NCBI GenBank assembly: GCA_035515515.1
Contig: DATJBC010000053.1
Location: forward strand, 1-29,352
Direction: 5' to 3'
Length of the DNA: 29,352 nt
From: DATJBC01 sp035515515
GTDB taxonomy: Bacteria > Actinomycetota > Acidimicrobiia > Acidimicrobiales > UBA8190
Both the position numbers and the translations under genes were made by a program. The notes under the pieces were generated by a model that saw only the letters and a program-made list of their open reading frames with translations, was not told where the DNA came from and did no database searches. The number at the start of each line of letters is the position of its first letter. Within the stretch, counting starts at the first letter, position 1. Shown here piece after piece: positions 9,458-16,846 of this stretch.

Positions 9458-12400
9458 CTACCGGCGCGCCCCCGCGCCCGACGATTCGGCGCCGGCCCCC
9501 GCCCCGGGGACGGGGACCAGCTCGCCCAGCAGGCCCGTGAGCGTCTCCACGGGCGCCTCGTCGGGGCGCAGCGGGACGATCAGCTGGCGCACGTCCTCCT
9601 TGAAGATGGCCTCGGGCCGCAGCCGCCGCAGGCGGACCCGGGCCGACGCCGGCAGGTCGAGGGGGGCCAAGCGGGCCGTCACCCCCCGCCGCAGGGGGCC
9701 GCCCTGGGCCCGGGCGGGCGTGGCCGAGACCTCGCGCACCCCGGTGCGCAGGCACTGCACCCGCAGGCGGGCCACGGCCAGGAGCCCCTCGGCCGCCGGG
9801 GGCGGCGGCCCGAAACGGTCGGTCCACTCCGCCTTGATGTCCTGCACCTCGCCGTCCTCGCTCACCGCCGCCAGGCGACGGTAGGCCTCGAGGCGCAGGT
9901 CCTCGCGGGCGACGTAGTCGGCGGGCAGGTGCGCGTCCGAGGGCACGTCGATGGTCACCTCCACCGGCGGGCGCAGGGGCTCGCCCTTGAGCTCGGCCAC
10001 CGCCTCGGCCACCAGCTGCACGTAGAGGTCGTAGCCCACCGCCGCGATGTGCCCGGACTGGTCCCGTCCGAGGAGGTTGCCCGCCCCGCGGATCTCGAGG
10101 TCGCGCATGGCGATCTTGAAGCCCGCCCCCAGCTCGGTCTGCTCGCCGATGGTGCGCAGCCGCTCGTAGGCGGCCTCGCTCAGCACCCGGTCGGCGGGGT
10201 GCAGCAGGTACGCGTAGGCGCGCTGCCCGGCGCGCCCCACCCGTCCCCGGAGCTGGTGCAGCTGCCCCAGCCCGAGCCGGTCGGCGCGGTCCACCACCAG
10301 GGTGTTCACGGTGGGCATGTCGATGCCCGACTCGATGATGGTGGTGCACACGAGGACGTCGTAGCGCTTCTCCCAGAAGTCCAGCACCACCTGCTCGAGC
10401 GTCCCCTCGTCCATCTGGCCGTGCGCCACGGCCACGCGCGCCTCGGGGACCAGGGCGCGCAGGCGGGCGGCCACGGCCTCGATGTTGTGCACCCAGTTGT
10501 GCACGAAGAACACCTGGCCCTCGCGCAGCAGCTCGCGGCGCAGGGCCTCCACCACGGCCGCCTCCTCGAACTCGCCCACGTAGGTGAGGATCGGCTGGCG
10601 CGCCGCGGGCGGGGTGTTGATGAGCGACAGGTCGCGGATGCCCGTCAGCGCCATCTCGAGGGTACGGGGGATGGGGTTGGCGGTGAGGGTGAGCACGTCC
10701 ACCCCGGACGCCATCTGCTTGATGGACTCCTTGTGGCTGACCCCGAAGCGCTGCTCCTCGTCCACCACCAGCAGGCCCAGGTCCTTGAAGCGCACGTCGG
10801 ACCCCAGCATGCGGTGCGTGCCGATCACGACGTCCACGGCGCCCGAGGCCAGGCCGGCCACCACGGCGCGGGCCTGCGCGGCGGTGAGAAAGCGCGACAG
10901 CATCTCGACCCGCACGGGGAACCCCGCGTAGCGCTCTGCGAAGGTCTGGGCGTGCTGCTGGGCGAGCAGCGTGGTGGGGACGAGCACCGCCGCCTGCTTG
11001 CCGTCCTGCACGGCCTTGAAGACCGCCCGCACGGCCACCTCGGTCTTCCCGAAGCCCACGTCCCCGCACACCAGGCGGTCCATGGGCACCTCGGCCTCCA
11101 TGTCCCGCTTGACGTCGTCGACGGCGTTGAGCTGGTCGAGGGTCTCGGTGAAGGAGAAGGTGTCCTCGAGCTCGCGCTGCCAGGGTGTGTCCGGCGTGAA
11201 GGCGTGTCCCTTGATGTGCAGCCGGCGCCGGTACAGCTCGACGAGCTCCTGAGCGATCTCGCGCACCGCGGCCCGGGCCTTGGCCCGGGTGCGCTGCCAC
11301 TCCGACCCGCCCAGGCGGTTGAGCGTGGGTGACTCGCCCCCGCTGTAGGGCGTCAGCGCGTCGATCTGGTCGGACGGGAGGTACAGCTTGTCGTCACCGC
11401 GGTACTCGAGCAGCAGGTAGTCGCGTGACGCCCCGTTGGTGGTGCGCGTCACCATCCCCGCGTAGCGGGCCACCCCGTGCTGGCGGTGCACGACGTAGTC
11501 GCCGGGGGCCAGGTCGTCGAAGAAGCCGTCGGTGGGCCGGGCGCGGGCCCGGGCCGGGCGGTGCGCCCGTCGGCGCCCGGTGACGTCGGCCTCGGCGATG
11601 ACCGCCAGCCGCGCCGCGGGCACGACCACGCCCCGCTCCAGGGGCGCCACCACCACCCGGATGCCCGGCCCGGTGAGGTCGGGCCCGCCGGCGCCCTCCG
11701 CGAGCACCGGGACGCTCAGCCCCTCCTCGGCGAGCACGGCCGCCAGGCGGCCGGCCGAGCCCGCCCCCTCGGCGCACAGCGTGACCGAGTAGCCCTGGGC
11801 CGCCATCTCCGACAGGCGGGCGGCCAGCCGGGCCCGGTCGCCGTGCACGGGCTCGATGCCCCGCGCCGTGACGGCGGGCGCGCCGGGCGACTCGGCCACC
11901 GGCACCATCGACAGGACGGGCGCGGCGGCGTGGGCCAGCAGGCGCTCGTAGTCCACGTGCAGGTGGGGGAAGGGCGAGGCGCCCTCGTCCTCGCCGGCGC
12001 CGCCGCTCCCCCCCGCCCCGGCGCGCAGTCCCCAGGTGGTTGCCAGGGCCCGGGCGAGCGCCTCCTCCTCGTCGTTCAAGTCGCGGGCGCGGTCGCGGAT
12101 CCGGCGGGGGTCGACGAGGACCACGCGTCCGCCCGGGCCCACCAGGTCGGGGAGCACGCGCTCGTCGGACACGAGCCACGGCAACCACGACTCCATGCCG
12201 TCGAAGAGCTGCCCGTCGGCGAGGCGCTCCCACTGCGCCCGCCCCCAGGGCTCGGCGCCCACCAGGGAGGCGGCGCGCGCCTGCACCGCCTTGGTGGGCA
12301 GGACCTCGCGGCACCCGAACAGCTCGACACGCCGGAGGTCCCCCACCGAGCGCTGGTCGCCGGGATCGAACTCCGTGAGCCGGTCGATCTCGTCGCCCCA

Positions 12401-12982
12401 CAGGTCGATGCGCACCGGCAGCTCGGCCGTGGACGGGTACACGTCCACGATCCCGCCCCGCACCGCCAGCTCGCCCCGGTGCTCGACCTGGTACTCGCGC
12501 CGGTACCCGAGCGCCACCAGCCGCGCCACCAGGCCGTGCTGGTCGAGCCGGTCGCCGCGCGCCAGCACCACGGGGGCGGCGGCCTCCTCCACCGGGCCCA
12601 GGCGCTGGAGGACGGCCCGCACGGGGGCCACGACCACCGCCGGCACCGTGGCGGGGTCGCGCAGGCGCCACAGCAGCTGCAGGCGCCGTCCCATGGTCGA
12701 CAGCTCGGGGCTCACGCGCTCGAAGGGGAGCGTGTCCCACGCCGGGAAGAGCGCCACGTCCTCGTCGTCGAGGAACGTCGCGACGTCGTGGCGGATGCGC
12801 TCGGCGTCGGCGACCGTGGGCGTCACCACGAGCAGGGGACGGCGCTCGCCCAGCCGGCACATGGCCGACACCACGAGCGCGGTGGCGGCGTCGGGGACCG
12901 CCAGCGCGCCGCTCCCCGCCGCCATGGCGTCGACCATGGCGGGCTCGTTGCGCAGCAGGGCGGGGAGCGAGCGCAGGCTCAC
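9458..12982 (-). CDS. mfd: Transcription-repair coupling factor Mfd
   Basis: An 1174-residue Mfd, the usual length. It displaces RNA polymerase stalled at DNA lesions and recruits UvrA. The N-terminal third has the UvrB-like domains that bind UvrA. At about residue 489 a CarD-like RNA-polymerase-interaction domain begins, with LAPGDYVVHRQHGVARY and YRGDDKLYLPSDQ. The RecG-like translocase follows: Walker A in CGDVGFGKTEVA (about 636-647), the DEEQ box in LLVVDEEQRFGV (about 733-744), TANPIPRTL, and later helicase motifs DVLVCTTIIESGIDMP and QLRGRVGRAG. The C-terminal TRCF domain ends near residue 1140 before a short Ala/Gly tail. GTG 12982 gives the common N-terminal pattern. The gene follows pth by 52 bases. 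Confidence 0.98.
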   Translation of the reverse strand: MSLRSLPALLRNEPAMVDAMAAGSGALAVPDAATALVVSAMCRLGERRPLLVVTPTVADAERIRHDVATFLDDEDVALFPAWDTLPFERVSPELSTMGRRLQLLWRLRDPATVPAVVVAPVRAVLQRLGPVEEAAAPVVLARGDRLDQHGLVARLVALGYRREYQVEHRGELAVRGGIVDVYPSTAELPVRIDLWGDEIDRLTEFDPGDQRSVGDLRRVELFGCREVLPTKAVQARAASLVGAEPWGRAQWERLADGQLFDGMESWLPWLVSDERVLPDLVGPGGRVVLVDPRRIRDRARDLNDEEEALARALATTWGLRAGAGGSGGAGEDEGASPFPHLHVDYERLLAHAAAPVLSMVPVAESPGAPAVTARGIEPVHGDRARLAARLSEMAAQGYSVTLCAEGAGSAGRLAAVLAEEGLSVPVLAEGAGGPDLTGPGIRVVVAPLERGVVVPAARLAVIAEADVTGRRRAHRPARARARPTDGFFDDLAPGDYVVHRQHGVARYAGMVTRTTNGASRDYLLLEYRGDDKLYLPSDQIDALTPYSGGESPTLNRLGGSEWQRTRAKARAAVREIAQELVELYRRRLHIKGHAFTPDTPWQRELEDTFSFTETLDQLNAVDDVKRDMEAEVPMDRLVCGDVGFGKTEVAVRAVFKAVQDGKQAAVLVPTTLLAQQHAQTFAERYAGFPVRVEMLSRFLTAAQARAVVAGLASGAVDVVIGTHRMLGSDVRFKDLGLLVVDEEQRFGVSHKESIKQMASGVDVLTLTANPIPRTLEMALTGIRDLSLINTPPAARQPILTYVGEFEEAAVVEALRRELLREGQVFFVHNWVHNIEAVAARLRALVPEARVAVAHGQMDEGTLEQVVLDFWEKRYDVLVCTTIIESGIDMPTVNTLVVDRADRLGLGQLHQLRGRVGRAGQRAYAYLLHPADRVLSEAAYERLRTIGEQTELGAGFKIAMRDLEIRGAGNLLGRDQSGHIAAVGYDLYVQLVAEAVAELKGEPLRPPVEVTIDVPSDAHLPADYVAREDLRLEAYRRLAAVSEDGEVQDIKAEWTDRFGPPPPAAEGLLAVARLRVQCLRTGVREVSATPARAQGGPLRRGVTARLAPLDLPASARVRLRRLRPEAIFKEDVRQLIVPLRPDEAPVETLTGLLGELVPVPGAGAGAESSGAGARR

Positions 12983-13034
12983 CGGCTCAGGCTACCGACG
13001 CGGAGCGCGCCGTCCGGCGCCCCGGGGCACGGGC

Positions 13035-13601
13035 TCAGCCCGGTTCCGTGTTGAAGCGCAGCATGGCGGCGTCGACCCCCTCGCCGGCGATGACCTCCAC
13101 GGCGTCGGCGGCGACCTGCACGGCGACGTCGAGCGCCTCGCGCTGGGCGCGACTCGGGCGGCGCAGCACGTAGTCGGAACCCGCCGCCCGTCCCGGGGGC
13201 TTGTCGATGCCGATGCGGACGCGCACGTAGCCGGCGTCGTGCACGTGCGCGTGCACCGACTTGAGGCCGTTGTGGCCCGCCGTCCCCCCGCCCGCCTTCA
13301 CCTTGACGCGCCCGGTGGGCAGGTCGAGCTCGTCGTGCACCACCACCAGACGGCCGACGGCGGCCACCCGGAAGCGCCGCATGAGCGCGGCGGCCGCCAG
13401 GCCCGACTCGTTCACGTAGGTCATGGGCACGGCCACCACGACGAGCTTCCCGTCCAGGCGGGCCTGGGCGGCCAGGGCCCGGGTCCCCTTCTCGGGCCGC
13501 AATCGCTGGTGGTGGCGGGCGGCGAGGACGCCGGCGACCTCCGCGCCCACGTTGTGGCGCGTGCCCTCGAACTCGGGCCCCGGGTTGCCGAGGCCCACCA
13601 C
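13035..13601 (-). CDS. pth: Peptidyl-tRNA hydrolase
   Basis: A 188-residue bacterial Pth, which releases peptides from peptidyl-tRNA dropped by ribosomes. Every catalytic or substrate-binding residue of the E. coli enzyme has an equivalent: Asn6 in GNPG, the catalytic His16 in TRHNVG, Asn64 in MTYVNESG, Asp90 in HDELDLP and Asn111 in GHNGLKS. The start is odd. GTG 13601 gives MVGLGNPG, several residues shorter than usual, while the in-frame codons before it read ADLLVVGLGNPG like normal family N-termini. No ATG, GTG or TTG occurs between there and the in-frame rplY stop at 13658-13656. A CTG start upstream is therefore possible. It sits between rplY and mfd, as expected for actinobacteria. 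Confidence 0.96.
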   Translation of the reverse strand: MVGLGNPGPEFEGTRHNVGAEVAGVLAARHHQRLRPEKGTRALAAQARLDGKLVVVAVPMTYVNESGLAAAALMRRFRVAAVGRLVVVHDELDLPTGRVKVKAGGGTAGHNGLKSVHAHVHDAGYVRVRIGIDKPPGRAAGSDYVLRRPSRAQREALDVAVQVAADAVEVIAGEGVDAAMLRFNTEPG

Positions 13602-13655
13602 CAGCAGGTCGGCGGCCGCCCCCCGGCCGGCCGCGGGCAGCAGGCGCCGCAGGGC

Positions 13656-14342
13656 TTAGCTCTCCCCGCCCGACTCGTCGCCGCCCGCGGCGGGCGCCTC
13701 GGCGGGGGCGGCACCCTCCTCGCCCCCGGCCGCCTCCTCGCCGGCGGCCTCCTCGCCCTCGGCGGGCGCCTCCTCCGCCGCCTGCACGCGCGGCGGCTGT
13801 CCGGCGGCCACCACCGCCTCCGGGTCGACGTCGGTGGTGACGGTCGCGGGGAGGGCGATGTCCGACACCCGCACGGCGGCGCCGATCGTGAGCTCGCTCA
13901 CGTCCACCTCGAGGTGGGTGGGGATGTCGGCGGGGCGCGCCCGCACGGGGAGCGAGAACAGCTGCTGCTCGAGCACGCCGTCGCCCCGGATGACCTCGAT
14001 GGCTTCGCCCACCAGCGTGATCTGCACGTCGGCGGTGACCTCGCGGTTGGGGTCGACGACCTGGAAGTCGACGTGGGTCAGGGTCCCCCGGACGGGGTGG
14101 CGCTGCAGCTCCCGCGCCATGGTCAGGAACTGCTGGCCGTCCACCTGCAGCGACAGGACGGCGTTCAGGCCGGCGTCGGTGCTGAGCGCCGCCCGCAGCT
14201 CGCGGGCGGAGACCGAGACGGCGATGGGGCCCACCCCGCGGCCGTACACCACGGCGGGGACCCGGCCCTCGTGGCGCAGGCGACGCGCCGGCCGCGTGCC
14301 GCTCAGCCGGCCGGTGTCGGCGACCAGGGTGATCTCGGCCAT
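13656..14342 (-). CDS. rplY: Large-subunit ribosomal protein L25 (CTC/TL5 form)
   Basis: A 228-residue L25 of the long CTC/TL5 type, which binds 5S rRNA. The 5S-binding domain covers ~1-95 (RRLRHEGRVPAVVYGRG at 21-37), followed by the TL5 beta-domain with HLEVDVSELTIGAAVRVSDI. The last ~40 residues are an acidic Glu/Ala/Gly low-complexity tail, longer than needed for the fold and probably disordered. ATG 14342 is secure: on the minus strand AAGGAG (complement of 14351-14356) lies 8 bases upstream, the best ribosome-binding site in the window. The gene follows prs by 224 bases and has an unusual repeat-bearing leader. Its TAA is in the same frame as the pth gene that follows. Confidence 0.97.
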   Translation of the reverse strand: MAEITLVADTGRLSGTRPARRLRHEGRVPAVVYGRGVGPIAVSVSARELRAALSTDAGLNAVLSLQVDGQQFLTMARELQRHPVRGTLTHVDFQVVDPNREVTADVQITLVGEAIEVIRGDGVLEQQLFSLPVRARPADIPTHLEVDVSELTIGAAVRVSDIALPATVTTDVDPEAVVAAGQPPRVQAAEEAPAEGEEAAGEEAAGGEEGAAPAEAPAAGGDESGGES

Positions 14343-14363
14343 GGGAGAGGCTCCTTGTTCTCT

Positions 14364-14402
14364 TCTTGTCCGTGCGTCTTGTCTGTGCGTCTTGCCTGTG
14401 CG
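14364..14402 (-). repeat. Three 13-base imperfect tandem repeats in the rplY leader
   Basis: Plus-strand units are tcttgtccgtgcg (14364-14376), tcttgtctgtgcg (14377-14389) and tcttgcctgtgcg (14390-14402). In the transcript sense they read as CGCACrgrCAAGA-like units ending just 7 bases before the AAGGAG ribosome-binding site of rplY. The unit length is not a multiple of three, so it is not a coding relic. Two positions vary between copies. It may be a binding site in the leader mRNA or in DNA, or a slippage product. Confidence 0.8.
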
Positions 14403-14463
14403 CTCGGTGCCGGGCCTGCCGCACCCGGCGTGGGGCCCGCCGGTCGACGCCGGGGCGGCCCGG

Positions 14464-14484
14464 GCGGGCGCTCGGGGCGCCCGC
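14464..14484 (-). terminator. GC hairpin in the prs-rplY gap, possible terminator or attenuator
   Basis: Arms gcgggcgc (14464-14471) and gcgcccgc (14477-14484) pair perfectly over 8 bases around a 5-base loop. It lies 83 bases after the prs stop on the minus strand and ahead of the rplY leader repeats. There is no T tract, so classical intrinsic termination is doubtful; GC-only hairpins of this sort are common between actinobacterial genes. Confidence 0.35.
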
Positions 14485-14566
14485 GGGGGCGTCTCAGCAT
14501 AGAGGGCTCCGGGTCGGGGGCGGAAGCCGGCGCTGCACCCGGTCCGGCCGCCCTGGGGCCGGGCCC

Positions 14567-15538
14567 TCAGGACAGGTTGTCGCCGCCGAAGATCTCCGAC
14601 ACCGACGTGTCCTCGAACACGGCGTCGATGGCATCGGCGATGAGGGTGGCCACCGACAAGATGGCGAGCTTGTCGATGCGCCGCTCCTCGGCGATGGGGA
14701 GGGTGTTGGTCACCACCACCCGCTCGAGGGGCGACTTCTCCAGTCGCTGCAGGGCGGGGTCCGACAGCACGCCGTGGGTGGCCATGGCCGAGATGGCGGA
14801 GGCGCCCCGCTCGGCGAGCAGCTCGGCGGCGGCGCAGATGGTCCCGGCGGTGTCGATCATGTCGTCGATGAGCACGCAGTGGCGGCCCTCGACCTCGCCC
14901 ACCACGTCGAGCGCCTCGACCTGGTTGTGGGTCCCCCGGGGGCGGCGCTTGTGCACGAAGGCCAGGTCGGCACCGAGGTGCTGCGAGAAGCGCTCGGCCA
15001 CCCGCACCCGCCCGGCGTCGGGGGCCACGATCACGAGGTCCTTGGTCCCGAGCCGCTGCAGCTCGGCGACCAGCACCGGCGTGGCCGTCAGGTGGTCGAA
15101 GGGGACGTCGAAGAACCCCTGGATCTGCCCGGAGTGGAGGTCGACGCTCACCACGCGGTCCGCCCCGGCCACCTGGAGCATGTCGGCCACCAGCTTGGCG
15201 GTGATGGGCTCGCGCCCGGTCGCCTTGCGGTCCTGGCGCGAGTACCCGTAGTAGGGGCACACCGCCGTGATCCGCTTGGCCGAGGCCCGCTTGGCGGCGT
15301 CGATCATGATGAGCTGCTCCATGAGGGCGTCGTTCACGGGGCCGGCGTGCGTCTGGACGATGAACACGTCGCTCCCCCGCAACGACCCCTCGTAGCGGCA
15401 GTGCATCTCACCGTTGGCGAACTCACGCAGGTTGGCCCCGCCCAGCTCCACCCCGAGGTGCGAGGCGATCTCCTGGGCGAGGGCCGGGTGCGAGCGGCCG
15501 GAGATGAGCTCGAGGCGCCGACGCGGGACAAGCTCCAT
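14567..15538 (-). CDS. prs: Ribose-phosphate pyrophosphokinase (PRPP synthetase)
   Basis: A 323-residue class I PRPP synthetase, transferring pyrophosphate from ATP to ribose 5-phosphate for nucleotide, His, Trp and NAD synthesis. Motifs are intact: the catalytic flexible loop region CPYYGYSRQDRKATGREP (94-111), the divalent-cation-binding DLHSGQIQGFF (133-143), and the PRPP-binding loop LIDDMIDTAGTI (223-234). ATG 15538 is chosen because it gives the standard family length and N-terminus (LISGRSHPALAQEIASHLG); a GGGAGGT sits rather far, about 13 bases, upstream. An in-frame GTG/ATG further up would add only non-conserved sequence. It follows the glmU-like gene by 96 bases, the usual actinobacterial pairing. 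Confidence 0.98.
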   Translation of the reverse strand: MELVPRRRLELISGRSHPALAQEIASHLGVELGGANLREFANGEMHCRYEGSLRGSDVFIVQTHAGPVNDALMEQLIMIDAAKRASAKRITAVCPYYGYSRQDRKATGREPITAKLVADMLQVAGADRVVSVDLHSGQIQGFFDVPFDHLTATPVLVAELQRLGTKDLVIVAPDAGRVRVAERFSQHLGADLAFVHKRRPRGTHNQVEALDVVGEVEGRHCVLIDDMIDTAGTICAAAELLAERGASAISAMATHGVLSDPALQRLEKSPLERVVVTNTLPIAEERRIDKLAILSVATLIADAIDAVFEDTSVSEIFGGDNLS

Positions 15539-15634
15539 CAGCGCGAACGCTACCTCCCGGGCGGGTCGCCCGTCGCCCGCAAGGGGGCGGGGCCCCAAGC
15601 GGGAGCCGGGCCAGGTCGGCGGCGGCGAACGAGC

Positions 15635-16747
15635 TCAGTCGAGGGCGCCGGCGTCGGCGCCCCACTGCGTGAAGGGGGTCACGATGGCGCCGTCGGCCAC
15701 CTGCGAGCCCGCCCCCAGGACGGCGAAGGGTCCCACCCGGGCGTGGGCGCCGATGTCGGCGCGCGCCGCCGTGCTCTTGGTCACCCGGGCGCCCGGGCCC
15801 ACCGTGGTGTCGAGCAGGTGGCAGTCCGGGCCGATCTCCGCCCCGGTGCCCACGCGGCACTCCCCCTGCAGGACGACCCCGGGGAGCAGCACCACGTCGG
15901 GGGCGAGCTCGGTGTTGGCGTCCACGTAGGTGCGCTCGGGGTCCCACATGGTGACCCCCCGTCGCATCCAGCGCTCGTTGATGCGGTCGCGCAACTCGGC
16001 TTCGGCCACGGCCAGCTGGGCGCGGTCGTTGACGCCGGCCGCCTCCATGGGGTCGGCGACCACGAGCGACTCCACGCTGTAGCCGGCGTCGTGCAGGACG
16101 GCGTAGATGCCGGTCAGGGAGTGCTCGCCGGTGCGGCTGATGGGGCGCAGCCGGCGCAACGCCGGGGCGAGCACGGGGTGCCGGAAGCAGTGGATCGTGG
16201 TCGCCACCTCCTCCACCAACGTGTCGTCCCCGGTGACGTCGCCGTCCTCGACCACGCGCACCACCGAGCCGTCCTTGCCCCGCACCACGCGGTCGTAGCC
16301 GGTGGGGTCGGGCAGCAGCGCCGTGAGCAGCGTGGCGGCCGCCCCCGAGGACCGGTGGTGGCGGACCAGCGCCGCCAGGGTGGGAGGGCGCACGAGCGGG
16401 GTGTCCCCGGGCAGCACCACCACGTCGCCGTCGTCGTCGACGAGGCCGTCGGGGAGGGCGGTGAGGCCGACCGCCAGGGCGTCGCCCGTCCCCAGCTGCG
16501 CCGCCTGCTCCACGAACTCGATGGCGAGCGACGCCGGCGCGTGGTCCACGAGCGTCTTGGTCACCCACTCGGCACGGTGGCCCACCACCACGACGACGCG
16601 ATGCACCGGGAGCTCGGCCAGCGCGTCGAGCACGTGCAGGATCATGGGCCGTCCGCACAGGCGGTGGAGAGGCTTGGGACGCGTCGAGCGCATCCGGGTT
16701 CCCTCGCCGGCGGCGAGCACGACGGCAGAGAGCGGCCGCATCTCCAT
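15635..16747 (-). CDS. glmU: Short GlmU-like nucleotidyltransferase lacking the acetyltransferase half
   Basis: A 370-residue protein; GlmU is normally about 450-480. Residues 5-250 form the pyrophosphorylase domain: LAAGEGTRMRSTRPKPLH (11-28) with Lys25, GTGD (86-89), metal ligands Asp115 (PGDTP) and Asn240 (VNDRAQL). Residues ~270-360 form a left-handed beta-helix of only a few coils, ending where E. coli GlmU reaches IGPFARLRPG (here VGPFAVLGAG, 338-346). The whole C-terminal part that carries the acetyltransferase histidine and acetyl-CoA site is absent, and the 96 bases before prs cannot encode it. Near the sugar pocket the usual INTGI is VATTI, and GTGH is GTGD. Position before prs argues for a GlmU orthologue; a different sugar substrate is possible. 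Two ATGs (16747, 16741) are both usable. Confidence 0.85.
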   Translation of the reverse strand: MEMRPLSAVVLAAGEGTRMRSTRPKPLHRLCGRPMILHVLDALAELPVHRVVVVVGHRAEWVTKTLVDHAPASLAIEFVEQAAQLGTGDALAVGLTALPDGLVDDDGDVVVLPGDTPLVRPPTLAALVRHHRSSGAAATLLTALLPDPTGYDRVVRGKDGSVVRVVEDGDVTGDDTLVEEVATTIHCFRHPVLAPALRRLRPISRTGEHSLTGIYAVLHDAGYSVESLVVADPMEAAGVNDRAQLAVAEAELRDRINERWMRRGVTMWDPERTYVDANTELAPDVVLLPGVVLQGECRVGTGAEIGPDCHLLDTTVGPGARVTKSTAARADIGAHARVGPFAVLGAGSQVADGAIVTPFTQWGADAGALD

Positions 16748-16756
16748 CGGTTTAGT

Positions 16757-16773
16757 CTGTCACCCGATGACAG
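16757..16773. promoter_or_regulatory. Perfect dyad in the divergent glmU/carboxylase promoter region
   Basis: CTGTCA-cccga-TGACAG is a perfect 6-base inverted repeat with a 5-base spacer. It sits in the 99-base gap between glmU (starting 16747, leftward) and the carboxyltransferase gene (starting 16847, rightward). A nearby tttag gives a little local AT content. Its symmetry suits a dimeric repressor of TetR or GntR type, commonly controlling acyl-CoA operons, but no regulator gene lies next to it. Confidence 0.45.
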
Positions 16774-16846
16774 GGGGGACATTGCAGGCCACGACCAGCG
16801 CGCCAGCCCCCGACGCACCGTCGCCGGGAATGCCCGTCCCCGCCAC

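Noticed and set aside
8174..11332. Plus-strand open frame of 1052 codons opposite mfd, the SurA-like gene and part of mazG
   Set aside because: Its His/Gly/Leu/Val-rich composition follows from the complement of codons with G or C in third position; three well-supported genes occupy the other strand.
12983..13050. Terminator formed by gggc-tca-gccc at the pth stop
   Set aside because: The stem is only four or five bases, lies across the stop codon and has no T tract; in sequence this GC-rich, such pairings are common by chance.
14366..16846. Upstream extension of the carboxyltransferase frame to more than 1300 codons
   Set aside because: The extension runs antisense to prs and glmU and has no homology pattern; the family N-terminus begins at ATG 16847.
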